Shown: positions 27,879-37,172, numbered from the stretch's first letter. The stretch: 64,000 nucleotides of DNA from Gammaproteobacteria bacterium (GCA_018815325.1 JAHIYE010000020.1:248001-312000); one strand, 5' to 3'. Translations and numbers: made by a program. Notes: generated by a model from the sequence alone, not told the origin.

Positions 27879-28942
27879 ACGCCCCAAGCCTTACCCCACT
27901 CGAACCTCGTCTCTCCTCGCTCTCGCACGGTGGCGGCTGCGGCTGCAAGATTGCACCTGGCGTGCTGTCGGAGATTCTCAAGAACACCAACAAGATGCCG
28001 GTGCCCCCCGAATTGCTGGTGGGTATCGAGACGGCGGACGATGCCGCGGTATACAAGCTCAATGATGAACAGGCGCTGATTGCGACCACCGATTTCTTCA
28101 TGCCCATCGTGGACGATCCGTTTGATTTCGGCCGCATTGCCGCTACCAACGCGATCTCCGACGTCTATGCCATGGGCGGGCAACCCATCATGGCGTTGGC
28201 ACTGGTGGGCATGCCGATCAGCGTGTTGTCCACCGACACGATCGGCAAGATTCTGGCCGGCGGCGAGGCGGTTTGCCGCGCTGCCGGCATTCCAATTGCG
28301 GGTGGCCATACCATCGATTCGGTTGAGCCCATCTATGGTCTGGTGGCGCTGGGCTTGGTGCACCCGAAACGCGTCAAGCGCAATGCCGATGCCCGTGCCG
28401 GCGATCGCCTGATTCTGGGCAAGCCGATTGGCGTAGGCGTGCTGTCGGCTGCGCTCAAGAAAGACCAGCTCGACGCGGCTGGGTATGCACGCATGATTGA
28501 GGTCACGACACAACTGAACACGCCTGGTCCCGAACTGGCGGCGCTGGATGGCGTGCATGCATTGACTGATGTCACCGGCTTTGGCCTGGCCGGACATGCG
28601 CTGGAACTGGCCCGTGGTGCCAAGTGTGTGGTGCAGATCGATTGGGCGCGCGTGCCGCTGATTGAGAACGTGAGGACCCTGGCCGGGCAGGGCATGGTCA
28701 CCGGGGCATCAGGGCGTAACTGGGGCGGTTATGGACATGACATCAGCTTGCCCGCAGGATTTGAAGCCGTTGATCAGGGCCTGCTCAGCGACCCGCAGAC
28801 CAGCGGTGGCCTGCTGGTGTCCTGTGCGCCAGAGTCCGTGGACGAAGTGCTGGCGATTTTCCACCGGCACGGGTTTGCCCAGGCAGCAGAAATTGGCGAA
28901 ATGAGCCCCTCACAGGATGGCGCTACGCTGGTGGTGCGCTGA
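27875..28942 (+). CDS. selD: Selenide, water dikinase (selenophosphate synthase; SenC in this context)
   Basis: 355 residues, close to the E. coli enzyme in length and sequence. The active-site segment SHGGGCGCKIAP retains the catalytic Cys22 and Lys25 (Cys17 and Lys20 in E. coli). ETADDAAVYKL, TTDFFMPIVDDPFDFGRIAATNA and DPQTSGGLL give the ATP/Mg sites. It makes selenophosphate from selenide and ATP, the Se donor for SenB, for 2-selenouridine tRNA and for selenocysteine. No selA, selB, selC or selU occurs in the window. Translationally coupled to senB. Confidence 0.96.
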   Translation: MNAPSLTPLEPRLSSLSHGGGCGCKIAPGVLSEILKNTNKMPVPPELLVGIETADDAAVYKLNDEQALIATTDFFMPIVDDPFDFGRIAATNAISDVYAMGGQPIMALALVGMPISVLSTDTIGKILAGGEAVCRAAGIPIAGGHTIDSVEPIYGLVALGLVHPKRVKRNADARAGDRLILGKPIGVGVLSAALKKDQLDAAGYARMIEVTTQLNTPGPELAALDGVHALTDVTGFGLAGHALELARGAKCVVQIDWARVPLIENVRTLAGQGMVTGASGRNWGGYGHDISLPAGFEAVDQGLLSDPQTSGGLLVSCAPESVDEVLAIFHRHGFAQAAEIGEMSPSQDGATLVVR

Positions 28943-28962
28943 ACCTGAACGCTTGTTGCATG

Positions 28963-29013
28963 TTTGCTATGTTTTTCATAGCTATCTAGGCCCATTGCAT
29001 ATGGGCTAGTGGG
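28963..29013 (+). repeat. Dispersed 50-bp element, copy B (intergenic)
   Basis: TTTGCTAT, 8-nt spacer, ATAGCT, 19 nt, GGGCTAGTGGG between the convergent selD and oxidoreductase genes. The internal arms TGCTATG.../...CATAGC can pair into a small hairpin. The spacing equals that of copies in genes. It also ends just before the oxidoreductase stop. Confidence 0.65.
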
Positions 29014-29016
29014 TAT

Positions 29017-30114
29017 TCAAATGCTGCGGTAGCGGCGCAGCCAAAACCAGCGGATGATGATTTTCCACAACCATACCGAGTAGCCCTGCACGGAATAATT
29101 GCCCCAGGCGGCAATGGCCTGGCGATTGCCACAGGACAGCATCTGGAGTCTGGGTCGTGAAGAGGGAATGGCTTGCGGCGGTTGCCCCGACATCACGGCC
29201 AGCAGATTGCGGCTCAGCGAGGCGGCGCCATGGGCGCCGGCAGAGGCGAACAGGGCCGGATGGCTGACGGAGCGCTGGCAGCCATCAATGGCAATGAGTC
29301 CGTGTGCATCCATGGCCAGCCCACTGGTGGCCATCCAGGCAGGCAGCTGCGTGCCGTTGGCAATGATCTGGATATCGCAGGCCAGTCGTGCCCCCTGACC
29401 CAGGTGCATTTCACCAGCGGCAATGCCGACGGCCTTGTCCTTCAGCACGGTGATGTTGCGGGCCTTCAGCGTATCCAGCACACGTTTTTGCATGCCTGGC
29501 GGGTAGTGCGAAGCCAGCACAGCACCCCCGGTGATCAGGGTGACAGCAGATTGGCCGAGTCGGTGGCGGATCGCCATGGCCAACTCGATGGCGGCTGTGC
29601 CGCTGCCCACCACGGCGACCCGCAGGGCGCGGCTCTGGGCCAGTTCGGTGACGCGAGGCCAGAGTTTGGCAAAGCCTTCGATGGGACGTACAAACAAGGC
29701 GTTATCAAGTGCGCCGGGCATGTCATCGTTGAGCCGTTCGCGGTCCTGCACGGGTTCGGTGTTGACGCTCAGCCAGTCGAATGCCAGTTCGCTGCCATCA
29801 TCCAGAGTGACCCGTTGCTTGTCGGCATCGAGCGCGCAGACCCGCTGTTGGCGCCAGTGCACGTCCGCTTTTTGTACCAGGGGGGCCAGGGGAATCATGC
29901 ACCTTTCCAGCGTGTGCTGGCCGGCGACAAAGCCCGGCACCATGGCCGCAACAAAGTATTCGGTGTGAGGGGCAACCAGTGTGACCTGTACCCCGGAATG
30001 AGGATTGCGCGCCAGCGAGGCCAGCACATGAAGATGGGAAGGCCCCGTGCCTATAAGCAGCAACTGCTTTTTCGACAGGTCAGGCAGGTCGGTCACTTCC
30101 GTCATGGCGTGCAT
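29017..30114 (-). CDS. SelD-associated pyridine nucleotide-disulfide oxidoreductase family protein
   Basis: 365 residues. FAD-binding Rossmann motif LLLIGTGPSHLHVLASLA at the N-terminus, second nucleotide motif VAVVGSGTAAIELAMAI near the middle, and the C-terminal FASAGAHGA variant of the flavoprotein Asp-Gly motif. It resembles NDH-2-type dehydrogenases and the family that occurs fused to the N-terminus of SelD in other bacteria (TIGR03169, from memory). Here it is a separate gene convergent with selD. An electron-transfer step in selenium reduction is plausible but unproven. The start may be ATG 30114 or 30105. Confidence 0.78.
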   Translation of the reverse strand: MHAMTEVTDLPDLSKKQLLLIGTGPSHLHVLASLARNPHSGVQVTLVAPHTEYFVAAMVPGFVAGQHTLERCMIPLAPLVQKADVHWRQQRVCALDADKQRVTLDDGSELAFDWLSVNTEPVQDRERLNDDMPGALDNALFVRPIEGFAKLWPRVTELAQSRALRVAVVGSGTAAIELAMAIRHRLGQSAVTLITGGAVLASHYPPGMQKRVLDTLKARNITVLKDKAVGIAAGEMHLGQGARLACDIQIIANGTQLPAWMATSGLAMDAHGLIAIDGCQRSVSHPALFASAGAHGAASLSRNLLAVMSGQPPQAIPSSRPRLQMLSCGNRQAIAAWGNYSVQGYSVWLWKIIIRWFWLRRYRSI

Positions 30115-30123
30115 TGTTCCATG

Positions 30124-30154
30124 AAAAGCGCCCCCCGACGGTGTCTGGGGGGCG
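30124..30154 (-). terminator. Intrinsic terminator of pal
   Basis: Stem CGCCCCCC (30129-30136) / GGGGGGCG (30147-30154) with AAAA at 30124-30127 on the plus strand. It lies 22 bases past the pal stop and only 10 bases before the oxidoreductase ATG. Any promoter for that gene must overlap this hairpin, or it is read by termination bypass. Confidence 0.8.
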
Positions 30155-30175
30155 ATGCGTCAGCCTGTGGGCGCC

Positions 30176-30724
30176 TTATTTGGCTTTGTAGACGAAGTCC
30201 ACGCGGCGGTTTTCAGCCCAGGACTGCTCGTCGTGCCCTGCCTGGCGGGGCTTTTCAGCGCCGAAGCTGATGGCTTCCATCTGCTGTTCCCGCACACCGA
30301 AGGTACGCAGGGCATTTTTCACGGCTTCGGCACGTTTCTGGCCGAGTGCCAGGTTGTACTCGCGGCCACCGCGCTCGTCGGCATTGCCTTCCAGTACGAC
30401 CTGCAGCGAGGGATTGGCACTGAGGTATTTGGCGTGACGCTCGATCACCGGCACGTATTCGTTCTTGATCGTGAAGACGTCATAGTCAAAGTACACGCTG
30501 CGCTGCTGGTACAGCGGGTTGGACTTGTCCAGATGGGGCGGCAAGGCTTGGGCGGCCATGCTGGCGCCAGCAGCACCGCTCGACGACGCTGAACTGGACG
30601 AGGAGGATGGCTGCGCCATGGTGGCCGTGGGGGTTGCCGTGCTGACCGGGGCCGGTGGTGTGCTGCTACAGGCGGCCAGCAGGGAAACGATGAGGGGTAA
30701 GACCAGGAGTAGGAGTTTCTTCAC
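30176..30724 (-). CDS. pal: Peptidoglycan-associated lipoprotein (OmpA-like)
   Basis: 182 residues from a GTG start with a GGAAGG ribosome site. The lipobox LLAAC puts the lipidated Cys at residue 19, followed by a Ser/Ala/Pro/Thr-rich linker (to about residue 70). The OmpA domain has SVYFDYDVFTIKNEYVPVIERHAKYL, with LEGNADERGGREYNLALGQKRAEAV for peptidoglycan binding and ENRRVDFVYKAK at the end. It tethers the outer membrane to peptidoglycan with Tol proteins. It is a single-gene unit here: no tolQRAB or cpoB beside it, which is unusual for Pal. Confidence 0.93.
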   Translation of the reverse strand: MKKLLLLVLPLIVSLLAACSSTPPAPVSTATPTATMAQPSSSSSSASSSGAAGASMAAQALPPHLDKSNPLYQQRSVYFDYDVFTIKNEYVPVIERHAKYLSANPSLQVVLEGNADERGGREYNLALGQKRAEAVKNALRTFGVREQQMEAISFGAEKPRQAGHDEQSWAENRRVDFVYKAK

Positions 30725-30755
30725 AGGGACCTTCCAAAACAAAAACAGCAACAAA

Positions 30756-30771
30756 ATATTTGTACAAATAT
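30756..30771. promoter_or_regulatory. Perfect 16-bp palindrome upstream of pal
   Basis: ATATTTGTACAAATAT is fully self-complementary and lies 32 bases upstream of the pal GTG, in an AT-rich stretch. It is probably an operator or promoter-overlapping site. No regulator is recognisable from sequence alone. Confidence 0.4.
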
Positions 30772-30787
30772 ACAATAACTTCCTGGA

Positions 30788-30805
30788 ACACATGTTTCCA
30801 TGTGT
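30788..30805. promoter_or_regulatory. Inverted repeat upstream of pal
   Basis: ACACATG-TTTC-CATGTGT, perfect 7-bp arms with a 4-nt centre, 16 bases further upstream of the 16-bp palindrome. It may be a second operator or a hairpin in the pal leader. Confidence 0.3.
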
Positions 30806-30869
30806 GTCGCCCTGTTTCAGCGACCTGGCAGAGGCTCGGCCAGTAGGTTGTCCCAGGCGCCGGCGCGTA

Positions 30870-31550
30870 CTACGCAGACTGAGAAGCGAGTACAGACTGC
30901 AGGAACACGCCCATGTCGGCAATCTCCTGCGGATGCACGCTGTGGGGCATGGGGTAAGTATGCCACTGCAGCGCATAGCCCAGCTGACTCAGGGCCTGGC
31001 GCGACTCCTCGGCACGGGCCAATGCCACGACCGGATCTGCAATGCCGTGGGCCATGAAGATGGGGGTGTGCTGGTTCGCCGCATGGCGTTCGCTGGCCAG
31101 GGTGCGCGCCAGAGGCAGGTAGCCCGATAGCGCCATGATGCCGGCGAGCTTCGCGGGGTGGCGCAAGCCCGTGTGCAGCACCATGGCGCAGCCCTGAGAA
31201 AAGCCGGCCAGCACGATGCGGCTGGCTGGAATACCGCGTGCGACCTCATGTGCGATCAGTGCCTCTACGGCTTGGGCCGACTGCCGGATGCCGGCATCAT
31301 CTTCGCCCTGGACCAGATTGGCGCCCCGGATGTCATACCAGGCCGGCATCACATAGCCCCCGTTGATGGTGACCGGGATGCTGGGTGCATGCGGGAACAC
31401 GAAGCGAATGGGTGGGCAGCCCGACAGATCGAGCTCGGGCACGATGGCCGCGAAGTCATTGCCGTCAGCCCCCAGGCCATGCAGCCAGATGACGGCCGCC
31501 GTGGGGTTGGGGGCGCTTTCGATCTCGAGACGGTTCAGCAAGTTGCTCAT
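30870..31550 (-). CDS. Carboxylesterase/phospholipase family alpha/beta hydrolase
   Basis: 226 residues from the ATG at 31550. Oxyanion motif VIWLHGLGADGNDFA, nucleophile elbow LAGFSQGCAM (Ser), Asp in HGIADPVV and His in PMPHSVHPQEI form the Ser-Asp-His triad of the small EstB/acyl-protein-thioesterase-like esterases. It is cytosolic with broad short-chain ester specificity. The stretch from here to pal (30725-30869) carries the two palindromes and no gene. Confidence 0.92.
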   Translation of the reverse strand: MSNLLNRLEIESAPNPTAAVIWLHGLGADGNDFAAIVPELDLSGCPPIRFVFPHAPSIPVTINGGYVMPAWYDIRGANLVQGEDDAGIRQSAQAVEALIAHEVARGIPASRIVLAGFSQGCAMVLHTGLRHPAKLAGIMALSGYLPLARTLASERHAANQHTPIFMAHGIADPVVALARAEESRQALSQLGYALQWHTYPMPHSVHPQEIADMGVFLQSVLASQSA

Positions 31551-31599
31551 GGTGATGATGGGGAAAGAATTGAAAAAAAGGGGAGGTGCCTGGAAGGAC

Positions 31600-32619
<1,020 letters not shown>

Positions 32620-32648
32620 TTGACGGGTTCTTAGAATCACACCATTCT

Positions 32649-34031
32649 ATGAAACGTCTCATCCCCTTGTTATGCCTGCTGTTTGGTTTGACCAGTCAGG
32701 CACAAAACATCCCCCAGATCGAACAATTCACCCTGACCAATGGCATGACGGTCATTGTCAAACCGGACCGCCGGGCGCCGACTGCCGTGCACATGCTGTG
32801 GCTGCGTGTGGGGGCCATGGACGAGGTGGACGGCACCACAGGCGTGGCCCATGTGCTTGAACACATGATGTTCAAAGGCACCAAGACGCTCAAGCCGGGC
32901 GAGTTCTCCCGCCGGGTGGCCGCGCTGGGCGGGCGCGAGAATGCCTTCACCAGCCAGGACTACACGGGCTATTACCAGCAGATCCCGTCCGACCGGCTGG
33001 CGGACGTGATGCAACTGGAAGCCGACCGCTTTGCCAACAACCAGTGGAGTGACGAGGAGTTTCGCAAGGAGCTCGAAGTCGTGAAGGAGGAGCGTCGCAT
33101 GCGGACCGAAGACAATCCGCGCGCACAGCTCTACGAGGCGCTTAACGCCATGGCTTTCATGGCCGCGCCCTACCGGCGCCCGGTGGTGGGCTGGATGAGC
33201 GATCTCGACGCCATGACACCGGCCGATGCCCGGGCTTTTTACCAGCGCTGGTATGTGCCGGCCAATGCGGTGGTGGTGGTGGCTGGGGATGTCGACGTCG
33301 CCCAGGTGCGGGCGCTTGCCGAAAAATACTACGGTGCCATACCTGCGCGCGCGGTGCCCGAGCGCAAACCACGCACCGAGCCGATTCAGGCGGGGTTGCG
33401 GCAGGTGGATTTCAAGGCGCCGGCCGAGCAGGCTTACGTCACGCTGGCCTTCAAGGTGCCGGGGCTCACGTCGCTCGACCAGCCACAGCCCACTGACCGC
33501 GATGCGCTGGCCCTGACCGTGTTGTCGGCCGTGCTGGATGGCTACAGAGGGGCGCGGCTCGACCGGGCGCTGACGCAGGGGCCCGACCGGGTGGCGGACA
33601 GCGCGGGTGCATCCAACGGCCTGATGGGGCGTGGGCCGCAACTCTTTACCCTCGATGGCGTGCCAGCGCGCGGCAAGACGGCCGAGCAGGTTGCTGCGGC
33701 CCTGCGTGTACAAGTGGCACGGATTGCGCGCGAGGGCGTGTCCGAGGCTGAACTCAACCGCGTCAAGACCCAGTGGGTGGCGTCGGAGGTCTACAAGCTC
33801 GACTCGGTGTTCAGCCAGGCGCGCGAACTCGGCAGCAACTGGGTGCAAGGCTTGCCGCTTGATGCCAGCGAGCGCCTGATTGCCTTGCTGCGTGAAGTCA
33901 GCGCCCGGCAAGTGCAGGATGTGGCCGCGCGTTACTTTGGCGATGACCAACTCACGGTGGCCATCCTGCGTCCTCAACCCCAGAACAGTCCACGCGAGCC
34001 CCGCAAGCCCGCGACAGGCACACGTCACTGA
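32649..34031 (+). CDS. M16 family zinc metallopeptidase, catalytic subunit
   Basis: 460 residues with a signal peptide (LLCLLFGLTSQAQ). The inverted zinc motif HxxEH is present (HVLEHMMFKG), with the downstream Glu in EVVKEERRMRTEDNP. Two M16 domains span about residues 27-230 and 235-440. It is a periplasmic processing peptidase resembling PqqL/YmxG-like proteins. Ten bases downstream begins a second M16 protein that lacks the zinc motif. The pair probably forms a heterodimer like mitochondrial processing peptidase. Confidence 0.93.
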   Translation: MKRLIPLLCLLFGLTSQAQNIPQIEQFTLTNGMTVIVKPDRRAPTAVHMLWLRVGAMDEVDGTTGVAHVLEHMMFKGTKTLKPGEFSRRVAALGGRENAFTSQDYTGYYQQIPSDRLADVMQLEADRFANNQWSDEEFRKELEVVKEERRMRTEDNPRAQLYEALNAMAFMAAPYRRPVVGWMSDLDAMTPADARAFYQRWYVPANAVVVVAGDVDVAQVRALAEKYYGAIPARAVPERKPRTEPIQAGLRQVDFKAPAEQAYVTLAFKVPGLTSLDQPQPTDRDALALTVLSAVLDGYRGARLDRALTQGPDRVADSAGASNGLMGRGPQLFTLDGVPARGKTAEQVAAALRVQVARIAREGVSEAELNRVKTQWVASEVYKLDSVFSQARELGSNWVQGLPLDASERLIALLREVSARQVQDVAARYFGDDQLTVAILRPQPQNSPREPRKPATGTRH

Positions 34032-34041
34032 GGTCACGACC

Positions 34042-35388
34042 ATGATTACTATTAAAACGATAGCTTCCCGCGCTTTTCTGGTATGGGCTGCGGGAATTTT
34101 TTATACCCAAACCGCCTGGGCTGGCATTGCCATCGAACACTGGACGAATGCTGCGGGCGTACAGGTCTATCTGGCGCAGAGCCAGGCCATTCCGATGGTG
34201 GACCTGCAGATCGATTTTGATGCCGGCAGCCGGCGCGACCCGCCCGCGCAGGCCGGTCTGACCAGCGTGACCGCCGGCATGACGGCCAAGGGCGTGCAGG
34301 CACGAGGCACTGAGTCCGCGCTCGACGAGAACCAGTTGAGCGAGTCCTGGGCCGATCTGGGCGCGCGCTTTTCTGCCGGTGCGGGCAGCGACCGCATGAG
34401 CTTTTCCCTGCGTTCGCTGACCTATCCCGACCTGCTGGCCAAGGCCGTGCAACTGGCTGCGCGCCAACTGGGAGAGCCGGCTTTCCCGGATGAGATATGG
34501 CAGCGCGAGCGCCAGCGCCTGAGTGCTGCACTCAAGGAAGCCAATACCCGGCCGGCCACCGTGGCCGCGCGTGAATTCGGGCAGGCGGTGTTTGGCCAGC
34601 ACCCTTATGGACAGGAGATGACCGAGGAAACCCTGCAGCGCATCGGCGTGGCAGACATGCGTGCGGTGTACAGCAGGCTGGTCCAGCCTTGCCGGGCCAA
34701 GGTCAGCATCGTGGGCGCGGTGAGCCGCCAGCAGGCCGACGAGATGGTCGCAGTCTTGTTCTCGCGTCTGCCCGCGGCGGCCGGCTGCCCGGCCCTGCCG
34801 CCGGTGGCCGAGGTGCAGCCGCTGGCGCAGGCCGTGGAGCGACGCATTCCGTTTGACTCGGCGCAGGCGCATGTGCTGATCGGCCAGCCCGGTTTCAAGC
34901 GCAATGACCCGGACTACTTTGCCTTGACGGTGGGCAACTACATCCTCGGCGGAGGCGGTTTTGTCTCGCGCCTGACGACCGAGGTGCGTGAGAAGCGTGG
35001 TCTGAGCTACAGCGTCTACAGCTATTTCGCGCCCGGCCTGCATGCGGGGGCCTTCACGCTGGGGTTGCAGACCCGGCCCGATCAGGTAACAGAAGCTGTG
35101 CAGGTGTCACGTGATGTGCTGGCGCGCTTTGTGCGGGAAGGGCCGACTGAGGCCGAGCTCAAGGCGGCCAAGGACAATCTGGTGGGTGGTTTTGCGCTAC
35201 GCCTGGACAGCAACCGCAAACTGCTCGACAACGTGGCCAATATTGCCTGGAACGGATTGGCACTGGATTATCTGGATACCTGGAGCCAGGCCGTGGAAAA
35301 GGTCACGCTCGCCGACATCCGGTCCGCTTTTGCGCGCAAGCTGCAGCCAGAAAAAATGGTGACGGTGGTCGTGGGGGGGGCGCCATGA
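34042..35388 (+). CDS. M16 family peptidase homologue, non-catalytic subunit
   Basis: 448 residues with a signal peptide (cleaved near AWA/GI). The M16 fold is recognisable (VDLQIDFDAGSRRDPPAQAGLTSV; YILGGGGFVSRLTTEVREKRGLSYSVYS), but the HxxEH position reads QAGLTSVTAG, so zinc and the catalytic Glu are missing. It is probably a substrate-binding partner of the preceding peptidase. Its signal-peptide codons coincide with a copy of the dispersed 50-bp element. Its stop overlaps the rsmD ATG. Confidence 0.9.
   Translation: MITIKTIASRAFLVWAAGIFYTQTAWAGIAIEHWTNAAGVQVYLAQSQAIPMVDLQIDFDAGSRRDPPAQAGLTSVTAGMTAKGVQARGTESALDENQLSESWADLGARFSAGAGSDRMSFSLRSLTYPDLLAKAVQLAARQLGEPAFPDEIWQRERQRLSAALKEANTRPATVAAREFGQAVFGQHPYGQEMTEETLQRIGVADMRAVYSRLVQPCRAKVSIVGAVSRQQADEMVAVLFSRLPAAAGCPALPPVAEVQPLAQAVERRIPFDSAQAHVLIGQPGFKRNDPDYFALTVGNYILGGGGFVSRLTTEVREKRGLSYSVYSYFAPGLHAGAFTLGLQTRPDQVTEAVQVSRDVLARFVREGPTEAELKAAKDNLVGGFALRLDSNRKLLDNVANIAWNGLALDYLDTWSQAVEKVTLADIRSAFARKLQPEKMVTVVVGGAP
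34045..34094 (+). repeat. Dispersed 50-bp element, copy C (inside M16 signal peptide)
   Basis: TTACTATT, 7-8 nt, ATAGCT, 19 nt, GGGCTGCGGG; the same spacing as the other copies with two changes from consensus. It begins at the third base of the start codon and supplies most of the signal peptide in the same codon frame as copies A and D. Confidence 0.55.
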
Positions 35389-35972
35389 AAGGACCTGTGA
35401 AAAAGGCAATGCATGCGGCCCCGGGCGAGGTGCGCATCATCGGAGGGCAGTGGAAGCGCACCAAGCTCGCGGTGCCCGACAAGGCGGGTTTGCGCCCCAC
35501 GCCCGACCGGGTGCGTGAAACCCTGTTCAACTGGCTGGGTCAGGACTTGGGCGGCTGGCGCTGCTGTGATGCGTTTGCCGGTACCGGCGCACTGGGCTTC
35601 GAGGCCGCGTCACGCGGCGCCGCTGAAGTGCGCATGGTGGAGCAGGACCCCGCGCTGGTAGCGCGGCTCAAGGCGGTACAGACCCAATTGCAGGCGCAGG
35701 CGGTACAGGTCAGCCGGGCCGATGGCCTGGCCGCATTGAAATCTTTGCCTGCACAGAGCATGGACTTGGTGTTTCTAGACCCCCCCTTCGAGGTTGATTT
35801 CTATGCTGCCGCGCTGCTGGCTGCCAGCCGGGCCATCACAGCGCAGGGGCTGGTGTATCTGGAGGCCCCTAAGGCCTGGCGTGACGAGGAGCTTGTCGCC
35901 TGCGGACTGCGTGTGCACCGGCATCTCAGGGCCGGCGCCGTGCACGCACACCTGCTGAGCCGCCTGGACTGA
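35385..35972 (+). CDS. rsmD: 16S rRNA (guanine(966)-N(2))-methyltransferase
   Basis: 195 residues. RIIGGQWKRTKLAVPDKAGLRPTPDRVRETLFNWL is the RsmD N-terminus, DAFAGTGALGFEAASRGA the SAM loop, and LVFLDPPFE the catalytic DPPF motif. It methylates G966 of 16S rRNA. It overlaps the M16 stop (ATGA) and is followed 45 bases later by coaD, a pairing common in proteobacteria. Confidence 0.96.
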   Translation: MKGPVKKAMHAAPGEVRIIGGQWKRTKLAVPDKAGLRPTPDRVRETLFNWLGQDLGGWRCCDAFAGTGALGFEAASRGAAEVRMVEQDPALVARLKAVQTQLQAQAVQVSRADGLAALKSLPAQSMDLVFLDPPFEVDFYAAALLAASRAITAQGLVYLEAPKAWRDEELVACGLRVHRHLRAGAVHAHLLSRLD

Positions 35973-36017
35973 GTTGCAGCGTTCGCGCTGCATAATGTTC
36001 AGCAGGAGAAGCACACC

Positions 36018-36518
36018 ATGTCCAGCAATGTGATCGCCGTTTATCCCGGTACCTTTGACCCCATGACCCTGGGCCACATCGATGTGGTCGAGCGCGCGAG
36101 CCAGCTGTTCGACCGCGTCATCGTGGCCGTGGCCGCCGGGCACCACAAGAAAACCCTGTTTTCCCTGCATGAGCGCATGGACATGGTGACTGAGCTTGTC
36201 AAATCCAACCCGAAGGTCACGGTGGAGAGTTTTTCCGGGCTGATGCGCGACTTTGTGGTGGCGCGGGGTGCCAAGGCCATGATTCGCGGCGTACGCGCCG
36301 TGACCGACTTTGACTACGAGTTTCAGCTCGCTGGCATGAACCGGAGTCTCATGCCTGATGTAGAGACGGTGTTCCTGACTCCCAGTGACAAATACCAGTT
36401 CATCTCCAGTACCTTTGTGCGGGAGATTGCCATGCTTGGCGGTGAGGTCGACAAGTTTGTGGATCCCATGGTGCAGCAGCGACTGATGGAAAAAGTGAAA
36501 AGTCTGGGGCGCGAGTAG
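36018..36518 (+). CDS. coaD: Phosphopantetheine adenylyltransferase
   Basis: 166 residues, the usual length. The nucleotidyltransferase motif YPGTFDPMTLGHIDVVERA contains the TxxH-type site (GHID), and FISSTFVREIAMLGGEVDKFV carries the conserved STxxRE motif. It adenylates phosphopantetheine in coenzyme A synthesis. AGGAGAAG precedes the ATG. Confidence 0.97.
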   Translation: MSSNVIAVYPGTFDPMTLGHIDVVERASQLFDRVIVAVAAGHHKKTLFSLHERMDMVTELVKSNPKVTVESFSGLMRDFVVARGAKAMIRGVRAVTDFDYEFQLAGMNRSLMPDVETVFLTPSDKYQFISSTFVREIAMLGGEVDKFVDPMVQQRLMEKVKSLGRE

Positions 36519-36581
36519 CCACATCCCGAGCCATTGGGCCGGGACGCTGACGCCACCGCCGTTGGCCACTCAGGGAGTTGT

Positions 36582-37172
36582 ATGAACGATCGAATTCGCG
36601 ACCTGTTGTCGCAAATGAACGGACTGGAAGAGGAACTTCGAACGGCACTGCATGATCAGGAGCATCGCATGTTCTTCCAGATCAAGGGCAAACGCATTGA
36701 GTTCGAGCAGTCCGTCAAGCAGGCGCATCGCCGCCTCAAGACAGGTTTCTTTCGCTGGCTGGTGACCAACCGGCCGCAAAATCTGATCACCGGTCCGATC
36801 ATCTACGGCATGATATTTCCGCTGCTGGTTCTGGATTTGTTCGTCAGCTTCTACCAGTTCACCTGTTTTCCGATTTACCGGGTCGCCAAGGTTCGTCGAG
36901 CCGACTACATCGTATTTGATCGGCAGCATCTGGATTACCTCAATTTCATCGAAAAATTCCATTGCTCATATTGTGCGTATGGCACGGGCTTGGTGGCCTA
37001 TATCGGCGAGATCATTGCGAGAACCGAGCAGTATTTCTGTCCGATCAAGCATGCGCGCAAGATGCTGGGAACGCATTCGCGATACCCGGGGTTTCTCGAC
37101 TACGGAGATGCGGCAGACTATGAAGCACGGCTGGAAGAGTTTCGTAAAACACTAGAGAGGAAAACATCATGA
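36582..37172 (+). CDS. Conserved hypothetical membrane protein
   Basis: 196 residues from the ATG after CAGGGAGTTG. It has an N-terminal charged, probably coiled-coil region (about 1-45), then one or two hydrophobic segments (ITGPIIYGMIFPLLVLDLFVSFYQFTCF), then a cytosolic-looking C-terminal half. That half has several Cys residues (FHCSYCAYG, QYFCPIKHA) and ends in a charged helix. I do not recognise a family with certainty. The CxxC and third Cys could bind metal. Its stop overlaps the uspA ATG, so it is co-expressed with the stress protein. Confidence 0.75.
   Translation: MNDRIRDLLSQMNGLEEELRTALHDQEHRMFFQIKGKRIEFEQSVKQAHRRLKTGFFRWLVTNRPQNLITGPIIYGMIFPLLVLDLFVSFYQFTCFPIYRVAKVRRADYIVFDRQHLDYLNFIEKFHCSYCAYGTGLVAYIGEIIARTEQYFCPIKHARKMLGTHSRYPGFLDYGDAADYEARLEEFRKTLERKTS

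Noticed and set aside
27875-28942. Selenocysteine codon (in-frame TGA) in selD as in some organisms
   Set aside because: The active-site residue is an ordinary Cys codon (TGC) and no in-frame stop occurs.
29173-30270. Plus-strand open frame opposite the oxidoreductase
   Set aside because: Shadow of a clear flavoprotein gene.
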